Origin: Streptomyces sp. WM6378
Lineage (GTDB): Bacteria > Actinomycetota > Actinomycetes > Streptomycetales > Streptomycetaceae
DNA: 40,171 nucleotides
Direction of reading: 5' to 3'
NCBI RefSeq assembly: GCF_001279695.1
Contig: NZ_LGDD01000332.1
Coordinates: forward strand, 1-40,171
The position numbers and the translations under genes are program-made. The notes under the pieces were generated by a model. It searched no databases. It was not told the DNA's origin and saw only the letters and a list, made by a program, of their open reading frames with translations. Numbering within the stretch: position 1 is the stretch's first letter; the number at the start of each line of letters is the position of its first letter. This document shows, in pieces, positions 7,604 to 15,470 of this stretch.

Positions 7604-8298
7604 GCGGGCACCGGGCCGAAGCGGTAGCCGAAGCCCCGCACGGTCTGGACGTACACCGGGTGGCGCGGATCGTCCTCGATCTTGGACCGCAGCCGCATCA
7701 CACAGGCGTCGACCAGGCGGGCGTCACCGTAGTAGCTGTGTTCCCAGACGTCTTCGAGGAGTTGGCGGCGGCTGAAGGTCTGCTCCGGCGCGCCGCTGAG
7801 GAAGAGCAGCAACTTCAGCTCGGACGGGGCAAGTTGGAGCACCCCGTCGCCCTTGCGGACGCTCAGCGCGCTGCGGTCGATCTCCAGGTCTCCGACCACC
7901 GTCGGTCCCGCCTGTACGTCCGTGGCGGCCTGCGAGGGGGCGATCCGGCGCAGCACCGCCCGCATCCGCGCCTCGATGAGCGCACCGCTGGCGGGCTTCA
8001 CCACGTAGTCGTCGGCGCCCGCTTCGAGCCCGACCACCACATCCATGTCGTCGCCGCGCGCGGAGAGGATCACGATGGGGAGCTGGCTGGTCTCGCGGAT
8101 GCGGCGGCACACCTCCAGTCCGTTCATGCCCGGCAGCATGAGGTCGAGGAGCACGAGGTCCGGCTTGAAGGCGGCCAGGGCCTCCATGCCGTCCTCACCG
8201 GTGCCGACCGCCTCCGTCTCGTGCCCGTAGCGGCGCAGCCCCAGGACGACACCGCGGCGTACGGCCGGATCGTCCTCGATCAACAGCACGCGCGTCAT
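7600..8298 (-). CDS. OmpR-family response regulator (AfsQ1/CseB-like)
   Basis: 232 residues from the ATG at 8298, which is preceded by AAGGA at an 8-nt spacing. The receiver domain has the acidic pair in LLIEDD, phospho-acceptor Asp52 (LLDLMLPG) and the conserved Lys101 (VVKPA). The C-terminal winged helix (about 140-230) ends with VYVQTVRGFGYRF, typical of OmpR/PhoB regulators. The order regulator-kinase-lipoprotein, with overlapping or abutting genes, makes one operon. A triple 9-bp repeat 36-61 nt upstream of the start is the best candidate for its own binding site. The segments 'DDMDVVVGLEAGADDYVVKP' and 'LVDACVMRLR' resemble AfsQ1 by memory of that family. Confidence 0.93.
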   Translation of the reverse strand: MTRVLLIEDDPAVRRGVVLGLRRYGHETEAVGTGEDGMEALAAFKPDLVLLDLMLPGMNGLEVCRRIRETSQLPIVILSARGDDMDVVVGLEAGADDYVVKPASGALIEARMRAVLRRIAPSQAATDVQAGPTVVGDLEIDRSALSVRKGDGVLQLAPSELKLLLFLSGAPEQTFSRRQLLEDVWEHSYYGDARLVDACVMRLRSKIEDDPRHPVYVQTVRGFGYRFGPVPA

Positions 8299-8333
8299 GA
8301 ACCGGGTCCTTTCCACAGGGCCAATGCGCATTC

Positions 8334-8359
8334 AAGGTAATAAAGGTAATAGCGGTACT
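8334..8359 (-). promoter_or_regulatory. Triple 9-bp direct repeat upstream of the response regulator
   Basis: On the plus strand GGTAAT (8336), GGTAAT (8345) and GGTACT (8354) recur with an exact 9-bp period. The first two copies sit in a perfect tandem repeat of AAGGTAATA. The block lies 36-61 nt before the response regulator start and is much more AT-rich than its surroundings. Direct repeats are the usual operator form for OmpR-family regulators, so autoregulation is the simplest reading. Confidence 0.55.
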
Positions 8360-8438
8360 AATACTGCCGCATCGCACTCACGGTGCCTGTCACTTCTGTC
8401 CCGGCGAGGCCGACACCGTGACGGCTTGAGAGGTGTCT

Positions 8439-9674
8439 TCACCGCAATTGCTGGATGTCGACGGTGCCCGCGCCCGGGGCCGGAACGGGGATCGACGCCC
8501 ACAGGGCGACCCCGATCACCGCCAGGGCGGCCACCGCGGCCGGGCCCCGGCGCCCTCGCGCCCAGCCCGAGCGGAACCGGACCGGGTCCTCGACGAGCCG
8601 CTTGGTCACCGCCGCGGCAGCGAGCGACACCGCGACGGCCGCCGCTGTGGCGCCCCACTCCCCCAGCCCCGACAACCGCGGCAGGAGCAGCAGATAGACG
8701 GGCCAGTGCCACAAGTACAAGCTGTAGGAGAGCTCTCCCAGTCGGCGCGGCAGGAAGCTCCCCGCGATCCGGGCCGCGCGGGTGCCGGGCACCTGCGCGA
8801 TGACGGTGATCAGTACGGCCGCGGCCAGGGAGTGGAGGAAAAGGCCGCCCTTGAAGAGCAGCGGGGCCTTCTCGCCGTCGGTCACCGTCCAGGCCATCGC
8901 GAGCCCGGCCGCCAGAACCAGGCAGAGCGCGTCGGCCGCACGGCGCGGCATCCTGGTGGCGAGACCCCGTACCGGTGCGGTCGCGGCCAGCGCGCCGAGC
9001 AGCAGGGCGACGGCCCGCGTGTCGGTTCCCTCGTACGCCCGGGTCGTGTCCACGGCGGCCCCGAGCGTGACCATCAGGGCGAGCGAGGCAAGGACGCCGA
9101 GGACCGCCAGGACCGCCACCGTGCGCTGGGCGTGTCGGCCCCGGGCGGCGATCACCAGCACCGGCGGCCAGAGCAGATAGAACTGCCACTCGACGGCGAT
9201 GCTCCACAGGTGGGCGAAGACGCGGGTGTCGGAGGCGTTCCAGTAGCCGATCTGGTCGGTGATGTAGTGCCAGTTGACCGCCTGGGCCGCGACCCACGGC
9301 AGGTCACCGAGTGCGAAACGGAGCTGCTCCGTGGTGCCGAGGACCCGGACCGCCGGCACGGTGACCACCACGACGACGACCAGTGCGGGCAGCAGGCGCC
9401 GGGCCCGGCGTGCCCAGAAACCGGGGAGCGCCACCAGCCCACCGCCCTGAGCGGCGCCGAGCAGCAGCCCGGTGATCAGGAACCCCGACAGGACGAGGAA
9501 GAGGTCGACGCCGAGGAACCCGCCGCTCAGGTGCCCGGCGTGGAACAGCAGCACGGCCGCCACCGCGAAGCCGCGCAGCCCGTCGAGAGCGGCGATGTGC
9601 GCTTGGCCGCTGCCGCCGGGGCGCGGGGAGCGGTGGCGGGCCGGCGCGGTGGACGCGAGAGGGAGAGCGGGCAT
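8439..9674 (-). CDS. Acyltransferase 3 (OafA/OatA-type) membrane protein
   Basis: 411 residues with about ten predicted membrane helices. It carries the acyltransferase-3 hallmarks: 'AALDGLRGFAVAAVLLFHAG' with the catalytic-type His45, 'GGFLGVDLFLVLSGFLITG', an 'ARRARRLLPALV' arginine cluster, 'LWSIAVEWQFYLLWP' and 'LGELSYSLYLWHWPVY'. Proteins of this family move acetyl or other acyl groups across the membrane onto cell-surface glycans, peptidoglycan or secondary metabolites. The gene begins 9 nt after the stop of an SGNH lipoprotein gene on the same strand. In OatA-type proteins these two domains are fused; here they are separate, which strongly suggests that the acyl group is handed from this protein to the SGNH partner outside the membrane. 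Confidence 0.92.
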   Translation of the reverse strand: MPALPLASTAPARHRSPRPGGSGQAHIAALDGLRGFAVAAVLLFHAGHLSGGFLGVDLFLVLSGFLITGLLLGAAQGGGLVALPGFWARRARRLLPALVVVVVVTVPAVRVLGTTEQLRFALGDLPWVAAQAVNWHYITDQIGYWNASDTRVFAHLWSIAVEWQFYLLWPPVLVIAARGRHAQRTVAVLAVLGVLASLALMVTLGAAVDTTRAYEGTDTRAVALLLGALAATAPVRGLATRMPRRAADALCLVLAAGLAMAWTVTDGEKAPLLFKGGLFLHSLAAAVLITVIAQVPGTRAARIAGSFLPRRLGELSYSLYLWHWPVYLLLLPRLSGLGEWGATAAAVAVSLAAAAVTKRLVEDPVRFRSGWARGRRGPAAVAALAVIGVALWASIPVPAPGAGTVDIQQLR

Positions 9675-9683
9675 GGGAGCTCT

Positions 9684-10514
9684 TCAGCCGCCGCACTTGA
9701 GGTTGGCGTACCGGGCGTCGCCGGTCCACGAGCCCTTCGCCCACGCGTCCACGGGCGCGGCCTTGAACCCCGCCTGCGAGCCCAGCCGTTCGCTCAGCCA
9801 CTTGGCGAAGGCGGCCGCCCCTTGCTGGCAGTTGTGGATACCGTCCGAGGAACGCTGGGCCTTGGCTGCGGCGGCATCGGTACCCCACAGTTGCGCGGAG
9901 TCGAGGAATACGGCCGCCCCGCCGCTGTTCTTGGCGGCTTCCTCCGCCGCCTTGGGGGCGGCACGCATCTGGGGCTCGTGCTTCTTGTAGAAGTCGTCGA
10001 TCTTGACCGGCGGAGCCGGCACGAGGACGAGCTTGGCACCCGCGTCCTTGGCGGTCCTGGCGAGCTTCTCGTAGGCGGCGCGCTGCTTGTCCTGCGGGCC
10101 CCAGTCGTAGGTGGTGATCTGGTAGGCGATGACGGTGGGCTTGAACGACCCGATGTTGGCGGCCAGTTCCTTCCAGGTGTCCTCGGATATCTTGCCGGTG
10201 ATCTCGTCGCCGCCATCGACGACCGTGCCGCCGCCGTCGGACGAGGCGTCCTTGAAGTCCACGCCGCTGGACTTCAGAGCCGCCCCCAGGGCCGGTGCCT
10301 CCGCGCCGGCGATGGAGTCACCCACCCACAGCACCTTCGCACCGCTGTCGGCCGCCCCCGCCTTCGTCGGCCCCACGGCGTCGGCGCTGCCCTGGCTGCC
10401 ACAGCCGACCAGGGCGACGCCGAGCACGGCGGCGACGGCTGTTGTGCACACGGTGCGGGGAAGGTGTCGGCGGGAAGCAAAACGCCCGGTTGAACCGGAA
10501 TAGTTGCTGTTCAT
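9684..10514 (-). CDS. SGNH-hydrolase lipoprotein partnering acyltransferase 3
   Basis: 276 residues from the ATG at 10514. A long basic N-terminus and hydrophobic helix end in the lipobox LVGC (Cys38), so the mature protein is anchored outside the membrane. The SGNH signature is visible: VLWVGDSIAG with nucleophile Ser67, and near the C-terminus 'SSDGIHNCQQGAAAFAKWLS' with the Asp-x-x-His dyad. Such domains act as O-acyltransferases or esterases on cell-surface sugars. The acyltransferase-3 gene follows at 9-nt spacing, so the pair is probably the split equivalent of an OatA-like enzyme. The ATG was chosen because it gives a standard lipoprotein signal; the Shine-Dalgarno match is weak. A possible TTGACA -35 lies on the minus strand at 10592-10587. 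Confidence 0.88.
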   Translation of the reverse strand: MNSNYSGSTGRFASRRHLPRTVCTTAVAAVLGVALVGCGSQGSADAVGPTKAGAADSGAKVLWVGDSIAGAEAPALGAALKSSGVDFKDASSDGGGTVVDGGDEITGKISEDTWKELAANIGSFKPTVIAYQITTYDWGPQDKQRAAYEKLARTAKDAGAKLVLVPAPPVKIDDFYKKHEPQMRAAPKAAEEAAKNSGGAAVFLDSAQLWGTDAAAAKAQRSSDGIHNCQQGAAAFAKWLSERLGSQAGFKAAPVDAWAKGSWTGDARYANLKCGG

Positions 10515-10680
10515 GCCCCCAGCAAAACAGCGCCCCGGGGGCCACGGGCCGGTCGTCATCGTTCGCTCACACAACGCAAAAAGAGCTGTCAAAGAGCGGC
10601 CGGGCCCGTCTCGGCCCTGAGGCTCGACGACTGCCTGCACACGGCACGCGGGCGCCACGCCTCCGCTTGCGGTGCGGGGC

Positions 10681-11949
10681 TCAGGCGGTCTCGCGCACCC
10701 GGCGGCGGTTGGCGGCGACGACGATTCCGCCGGCGACCGCCAGGGCCATCAGGACGGCGGCGAAAAGGGTGGCTCCCCTCGTCAGCCCCACCGCATCACT
10801 GAGATAGCCCGCCGACACCGGCAGCACACCGGCGAATGCGTAACCACCGACGTTGAGGGCCGCGTTGGCCTCCGCGAGGCGCTGGGACGGGACGGTGGAG
10901 TTGAGCAGGGACAGGCCGCCCAATTGACCCATGCCCTGGCCCGCGCCGGCCAGCAGCGCGGAGGCGATGAGTACGGGGACGGACGAGGTGTGCACCGCGA
11001 TGACGAGGGCGACCATGCTGAGGGTGGTGCTCGCGGCTCCGGCAGCCAGGATGGTGCGTCGGGACAGTTTCTGGACCGCGAACTGCACACCGGTCGCGGT
11101 GAGGAACATGGCGAAGGCCATGGCTCCGGCCACCACCCGGCTGGTGGTTCCGAGCAGTCCGGACAGCAGGGACGGCCCGAGGGACAGCACGAAGGAGGTC
11201 GCCGTGATCCCGGGCGCGAACACGGCGATTCCCAGGGCGAGTTGGATGCCGGCGCCCTGCGGCACGCCGGGAATACGCACCCAGCCGCCCCCGGAAGACA
11301 CCTCGGGCCGACGTACGGGCATCCGTACGACTGCTGCGACGGCGGTGATCAGCAGCGCCGCCTCGACGACGAAGACGGTGACGGTGGGGGCGGGCAGCGT
11401 CTCGGACAGGATCCCGGCCAGGAGCGGGCCGAGGCCCGCACCGAAGACCATGGCGCAGGAGGCCAGCAGGGCGGCGCGGTGCTTGCGCTCCTGCCCCGCC
11501 ACATCGGTGACGGCCGCCATGCCGGCCGAGACGACGGCCCCGACTGCGATCCCGGTGAAGAACCGGGCCACCACCAGCGCGACCACCGACGAGGCGGTCG
11601 CGAAGATCGCGCACGCCGCCAGCGCGAGAGCCAGGGCCGGCAGGAGGACGGGCTTACGGCCGAGCCGGTCGGACACCACGCCCGAGACCAGCAGGGAGCC
11701 GAGCAGGCCGACGATGTAGAACGCGAAGATCACGGTCAGGGTGCCTTTGGAGAACCCGATGTCGCGCTGCCACAGCACGTACAGCGGGGTCGCCGCGTTG
11801 GACAGGACGAACACGGCGGTCACGGGCCAGGCCGCCAGCCAGATCCACCGGGCGGGAGCTTGCGAAGCCGCCGCGAGCCGCCCTTGCGGCGCCTTGGCTC
11901 GCCGGTCCTCAACCACCGCGCTTGCAGGCGTTGTCCGACTCTCCGACAT
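10681..11949 (-). CDS. Major facilitator superfamily exporter
   Basis: 422 residues from the ATG at 11949, with GAGGGG upstream. It has twelve predicted membrane helices and the MFS loop 2-3 motif 'GVVSDRLGRKPVLL' (G....DR.GR). The positions of 'FFTGIAVGAVVSAGMAAVTD' and 'FGAGLGPLLAGILSE' fit the first half of drug:H+ antiporters. The substrate cannot be read from the sequence. It is divergent from an ArsR-type repressor, with two copies of the same operator between the two start codons. The natural reading is an efflux pump induced by the compound that the repressor senses. Confidence 0.9.
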   Translation of the reverse strand: MSESRTTPASAVVEDRRAKAPQGRLAAASQAPARWIWLAAWPVTAVFVLSNAATPLYVLWQRDIGFSKGTLTVIFAFYIVGLLGSLLVSGVVSDRLGRKPVLLPALALALAACAIFATASSVVALVVARFFTGIAVGAVVSAGMAAVTDVAGQERKHRAALLASCAMVFGAGLGPLLAGILSETLPAPTVTVFVVEAALLITAVAAVVRMPVRRPEVSSGGGWVRIPGVPQGAGIQLALGIAVFAPGITATSFVLSLGPSLLSGLLGTTSRVVAGAMAFAMFLTATGVQFAVQKLSRRTILAAGAASTTLSMVALVIAVHTSSVPVLIASALLAGAGQGMGQLGGLSLLNSTVPSQRLAEANAALNVGGYAFAGVLPVSAGYLSDAVGLTRGATLFAAVLMALAVAGGIVVAANRRRVRETA

Positions 11950-11972
11950 GGTCGTCCCCTCCACCGAGTCCA

Positions 11973-12018
11973 GTACGAGATAAGTCGAACTTAGCATGCA
12001 GTACGATGAAAGTCGTAC
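11973..12018. promoter_or_regulatory. Two operators GTACGA-N6-TCGTAC between the MFS and ArsR-type genes
   Basis: A perfect copy lies at 12001-12018 (GTACGA, 6 nt, TCGTAC). A near-perfect copy lies at 11973-11990 (GTACGA, 6 nt, TCGAAC). The second overlaps the smaller palindrome TAAGTCGAACTTA (11981-11993). The centres are 28 bp apart and both lie in the 95-bp gap between divergent starts. They are the expected binding sites of the adjacent winged-helix repressor and could shut off both promoters. Confidence 0.65.
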
Positions 12019-12044
12019 ATAGGTTTCGGATGCGAGGAGGGCCC

Positions 12045-12425
12045 ATGACATCGACGACGCGCCGGGCGGCCGCCATCAAGACCCTCGCGGAACCCGAGGG
12101 CCTCCCCCAGCCACTCGTCGAACCATCCCTCGACGACCTGCGCCTGGAAACCGTGCTCGGAGCGCTGAGCGACCCCCTGCGCCTGACCATCGTGCGCAAG
12201 CTGCTCCTGGAGTCGGAGCAGTTCGACCACCCCTGCGGCTGGTTCGGCATCGACCGCCCCAAGTCCTCCCTGACCCACCACTTCAAGGCGCTGCGCGAGG
12301 CGGGCGTCACCAGACAGCGGCAGTACGGCCTCGAACGCCGCAGCCAGGTACGCGTCGACGACCTCAACGAGCGGTTCCCGGGGCTTCTCGATCTGGTCGC
12401 GGCGTGGACGCCTGAGGGGCAATAG
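12045..12425 (+). CDS. ArsR-type winged-helix transcriptional repressor
   Basis: 126 residues from the ATG at 12045, preceded by GAGGAGG at a 4-nt spacing. The winged helix covers about residues 30-110: 'LETVLGALSDPLRLTIVRKL', 'DRPKSSLTHHFKALREAGVT' and 'RRSQVRVDDLNERFPGLL'. There is no CxC arsenic site of ArsR/SmtB type. A single 'HPCGWFG' cysteine precedes the recognition helix, in the place where this streptomycete subgroup often has a Cys. It is divergent from the MFS exporter and shares with it a promoter region carrying two palindromic operators, so it probably represses both genes until a ligand binds. Confidence 0.9.
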   Translation: MTSTTRRAAAIKTLAEPEGLPQPLVEPSLDDLRLETVLGALSDPLRLTIVRKLLLESEQFDHPCGWFGIDRPKSSLTHHFKALREAGVTRQRQYGLERRSQVRVDDLNERFPGLLDLVAAWTPEGQ

Positions 12426-12430
12426 GGCCG

Positions 12431-13456
12431 TCAGCCGGTGCCCCTCTGAGGCATTCCGTGGCCGGCCGGCGTGCGCCGCACCTGGCGACGTCCCAGCTGG
12501 GCCGAGAGTGCGTAGAGCAGTGCCAAGCTGATCAGCCAGCCGACCACCGCGGAGAACTGGTTGATCGTGAACTTGAACGCCTGGCCCAGAAGCAGGTCCA
12601 CGAGGAGCGCGGCACGCAGAGGGCGCAGCGCGGCGTTCCCGTCGCGGCGCAGCAGGGCCGTGCCGCGGACTGCGAGTACGAGGGATGCCAGTGAGCAGGC
12701 GAGTGCTCCGGCGATCGCGGTCCACTGGGTCTCGTCAGCGAGGTTGCCCGTGAGGCCGTCTGCGGCGACGGCGATCAGGAGGAGTGCCGCCTGAAGTGTC
12801 GCGCCCCACGCGGCGATGCGGACGAACCGCCGGTCTCCGGACACCCGGGCCATCAGCCACGCGCGTGCGCGCCGCGCCGCGTGGTGGTGCGGGTGAAGGT
12901 CCCGGGCCGGGCGCTCGGGGACCGCTTCGAGCAGGGCCGCCAGGGCCGTGTCGAGCTCGGTGGCCGGCGCTCCGGTGTCACGCAGGCGGCGCAGCGCTTC
13001 GTCCCGCTCCTGCGGGGTGAGGCCCCGGAGAATGCCATTGAGCGCGGTTTCAGCGGCGAGAGCCGAGCGGGTCGCGACGGGAGCCTCCTCCCGGTCCGTA
13101 CGTTCGCGCCGCGTGGCCCACCAGGCGAGGCCGGTCAGCGCGACGAACGTCAGGTAGATGATTCCCGCGGCGGGCCGGTAGAAGTAGCCGTCGACGGAGA
13201 CCAGCTTGCCCACCTCGTCGATGAACAGGCCGAACCCGATGCCGCCGACCACTGCCCCGCGCTGCCGGGAGGCGACTCCGCTCCATGGGGCCAACACCCG
13301 TCTCCCCCACGGGCTGGCCCCCCTCGGCAGGGGTGTTCCCAAGTGCGCAGGGGGGATCCATTTGCCAGCCCTCTGCTGCGTTCCGCTGCCTCTGAAGGCG
13401 CGGAACCAGGATCGGTTGGGGAGCGTCCCAAGGGCATGCATAGAGGACTGCGGCAC
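12431..13456 (-). pseudogene. Multi-helix membrane protein with a replaced N-terminus
   Basis: The open frame runs from an ATG at 13456 (341 codons). The portion from about 13270 downward looks native: 'VVGGIGFGLFIDEVGKLV', a helix (AAGIIYLTFVALTGLAWWA), a charged cytoplasmic segment and four further helices up to 'FSAVVGWLISLALLYALSAQ'. The first 60 or so codons are Pro, Arg and Gly rich with no membrane helix, and they overlap a hairpin-rich block at 13287-13337. Proteins of this kind normally have further helices before the 'GFGLFIDE' segment, so the original N-terminus appears to have been lost and replaced by unrelated DNA. The function is unknown. A shorter start inside the frame (for example a GTG near 13255) cannot be excluded. 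Confidence 0.55.
13287..13337. repeat. Nested inverted repeats at a rearrangement junction
   Basis: GGGGCCA (13287-13293) pairs with TGGCCCC (13315-13321), enclosing CCCGT/ACGGG (13297-13301 with 13309-13313). An alternative pairing is AACACCC (13293-13299) with GGGTGTT (13331-13337). The block sits where the membrane protein reading frame stops looking native. Confidence 0.5.
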
Positions 13457-13798
13457 GCATCGGCAGGGCTGCTGGCTCTGGCAGTGGGCCTCACACTGTC
13501 CGGCTGCGACGGCCTCGCCGGCTCGGGGACGGCACGGCCCATCGACCGGACGGTCACCGTCCAGGGCCGAACGATCACCACGACCACAGAAATCGGCGGA
13601 TGCCAGTCAGCCCGGCTCACGGCGCACGAGAGCGGGAAGAGCGTCTCTCTCAAGCTGAAGGTGAAGTCGACGAGGAAGAGTGGCGAGGCCTGTCCGGATT
13701 ACATCGGCCTGAGGCCCGTGAGCACCACCTTGCGGCAGTCCGTCGGCTCACGTTCCCTGGTCGACGCCACGACGGGCAGCACCCTGAACGCCCGTTGA
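13436..13798 (+). CDS. Small secreted lipoprotein of unknown function
   Basis: 120 residues from the ATG at 13436. A basic N-terminus, hydrophobic helix and lipobox LSGC (Cys24) predict a lipoprotein. The mature part of about 95 residues begins with a Gly/Ser linker and contains 'RTVTVQGRTITTTTEIGGCQ' and 'SVSLKLKVKSTRKSGEACPD'. Two further cysteines could form a disulfide, and the alternating pattern suggests a small beta-fold. I do not recognise the family. The region immediately upstream is rearranged, so its promoter may be new or lost. The Shine-Dalgarno sequence is poor (AAGGG almost touching the ATG). Confidence 0.65.
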   Translation: MHRGLRHASAGLLALAVGLTLSGCDGLAGSGTARPIDRTVTVQGRTITTTTEIGGCQSARLTAHESGKSVSLKLKVKSTRKSGEACPDYIGLRPVSTTLRQSVGSRSLVDATTGSTLNAR

Positions 13799-14043
13799 CA
13801 TCGGCCGTCGCGGCAAGCGGGCACGGTGTGGCGTGCTCGGCCGGCTCGCGCGGGCCGATGCGGACCTGACCCAGGTTTCGCCCGGCCCCAGAACCCGCGT
13901 CGCGCCGCTTCCCCTTTCGTCGTGCCCATGAGGCCTACTGGTGTCCAGGCACCGACCGCCCGATGCGCCGACGGCAGCCAACTCCTGGGCGGGGCCCATT
14001 CGATCAGGCTCCATTCAAGGGATCTTGATCGTTTCGGCGATAT
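13799..14043. other. Intergenic stretch with one long-range inverted repeat
   Basis: No gene is visible between the lipoprotein and the Tat hydrolase. CATCGGCC next to the lipoprotein stop (from about 13799) and GGCCGATG about 44 nt later are perfect complements. They could form the base of a large stem that ends lipoprotein transcription. Confidence 0.35.
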
Positions 14044-14058
14044 ACGTTGCGACAACGT
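14044..14058 (+). promoter_or_regulatory. Palindrome in the promoter of the Tat hydrolase gene
   Basis: ACGTTG-CGA-CAACGT is a perfect inverted repeat 28 nt before the ATG at 14087. It directly follows and overlaps the -10-like TATACG at 14041-14046. It is a plausible repressor site; no regulator gene is adjacent. Confidence 0.4.
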
Positions 14059-14086
14059 CCCAGACACTCATGAAGGTTGAGAAGTT

Positions 14087-15103
14087 ATGAGCATGACCGA
14101 GGGCACCACTCCCGACCCCCAGCACGAGCTCCGCCCCCGCCAGACGCCCCGCAGCAGACGGGACACCCTGAAGTTCGCCGCCATGGCGGCGGGCGCATCC
14201 GTCGTCGGGGCGGCCGTCACGGCCGGACCCGCGCAGGCCCAGGAAGCGGCGCACGGGTCCGGCCGCAAACCCGCGTTCGTCGTCGTTCCCGGGTCCCACG
14301 GCAACGCGGCTGTCATGACGCCGCTGATCAGCGCCCTGACCCGGCGCGGCCGCACCGCCGTCGCCGTCGACCTTCCCGGGCACGGGCCCGAGGCCGACTA
14401 CCCGCTCTGGTACAGCACGCCGCAAGACCTCAACGCTCTGCAGAACGAGGTCTCCTCCATCTCGAACGTGCGGCTCGCGGACAACGTCGAGCGCGTCATC
14501 AGTGACATCGAGGCGGTCGGCCACGGCGCCCCCGTCGTCCTCGTCGGCCACAGCCTCGGCGGCGCGACCACGACCGCCGTGGTCAACAAAGTCCCGCACC
14601 TCATCCACCGGGTCGTCTTCATCGCCGGGTTCTGCTGCTCGCGGCTCAAGTCCGTGTACGAGTGCGTCACTTCGCCCGAGTACGCCACCAGCAAGCTGAA
14701 GTTGGTGCCCCTGTCGGCCGACGGTGCCGTGGTCAAGGCGAACCGCTTCAACTGGCGGACTGCCGACCCGAAGGTCCTCGCCGCGCTCAAGGAGGCGTAT
14801 CTGCAGGACGGAACGGACGCCGAAGTGCGCGCCGCACTGGCCGGGTTGCAGCCCGACGAAACCATCTGGGTCTCGTTCGAGGACTGCAGCATCCGTCCCG
14901 AGGCGTGGCGGCGTGTGCCGCGTACGTACATCCGGCTGGTCCGGGACCAGTCCATGCCCATGCCGCTCCAGAACCGGATGATCGCCGACGCGGACGCGAC
15001 GGTCCCGGGGCGCCCGTTCCAGGTCATCGACCTCGACGCCACCCACCTCGGCATCATTGTGAGCCCGCAGGAGACGGCAGCCGTCCTGGACGGACTGGGC
15101 TGA
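14087..15103 (+). CDS. Tat-exported alpha/beta hydrolase
   Basis: 338 residues from the ATG at 14087. The upstream AAGG and GAGAAG sequences give a usable ribosome-binding site. The N-terminus has a twin-arginine signal (SRRDTLKF, Arg24-Arg25) followed by an Ala/Gly-rich helix ending in AQA near residue 51, so the folded enzyme is secreted. The alpha/beta-hydrolase fold shows 'FVVVPGSHGN' (oxyanion region), the nucleophile elbow VGHSLGG with Ser156, and the catalytic His320 in 'DATHLGI'. Plant-esterase-like enzymes of the MES/HNL group share the 'HG......L...LT.RG..AVAVDLPGHG' pattern. The substrate is unknown. The enzyme looks complete and active. Confidence 0.87.
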   Translation: MSMTEGTTPDPQHELRPRQTPRSRRDTLKFAAMAAGASVVGAAVTAGPAQAQEAAHGSGRKPAFVVVPGSHGNAAVMTPLISALTRRGRTAVAVDLPGHGPEADYPLWYSTPQDLNALQNEVSSISNVRLADNVERVISDIEAVGHGAPVVLVGHSLGGATTTAVVNKVPHLIHRVVFIAGFCCSRLKSVYECVTSPEYATSKLKLVPLSADGAVVKANRFNWRTADPKVLAALKEAYLQDGTDAEVRAALAGLQPDETIWVSFEDCSIRPEAWRRVPRTYIRLVRDQSMPMPLQNRMIADADATVPGRPFQVIDLDATHLGIIVSPQETAAVLDGLG

Positions 15104-15109
15104 GCTTCC

Positions 15110-15470
15110 CCCCGGCCCGCAACGCCGCCAGCACCGTGTTCACCGCGTGTGAGGACTGGTCCTCGCCCGTCGCGCGGCGGTGGTAGTCCAGGCCGCCCGG
15201 GTTCTCCATGTTGATCTCGATCACGTAGGGGAAGGCACGCGCTTTCGTTCGTCGGCACATTGGGGATGCATTCCTGTACCGCGCTTTGGCGTTTGGCCAT
15301 GCCGATGATGTCCCGGCCGTAACTGATGTACCGCGACCCGGCGTTGCCCGTGGCGGAGCTCAGCAGTGCCGAGCGGTTGCGGTCCTTCTCGTTGACGACG
15401 TGGACGTCCGCGCCGCAGCCCTCGTGAAGTCCTCCGCCGACGCATAGGACTCGCTCAGCGTCGGGAAGTC
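15110..15470 (-). pseudogene. Decayed coding remnant downstream of the ATP-grasp gene
   Basis: Minus-strand translation gives three adjoining segments in different frames. Upstream is 'DFPTLSESYASAEDF'. The middle part contains 'ADVHVVNEKDRNRSALLSSA', 'GSRYISYGRDIIGMAKRQS' and 'QECIPNVPTNE'. The last is 'RAFPYVIEINMENPGGLDYH', then 'ATGEDQSSHAVNTVLAALRA'. The pieces read as one protein broken by at least two frameshifts. The 'EIN..NPGG' element recalls the end of glutathione-synthetase-like ATP-grasp proteins, but the rest does not clearly fit, so I give no family. It follows the intact ATP-grasp gene on the same strand and may have been the next gene of that cluster. Confidence 0.5.

Noticed and set aside
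8378..8421. TCACGGTG and CACCGTGA, a perfect 8-bp inverted repeat between the acyltransferase and the response regulator genes.
   Set aside because: The 28-nt loop is long for a terminator and no regulator points to it. It is kept only as a possible site.
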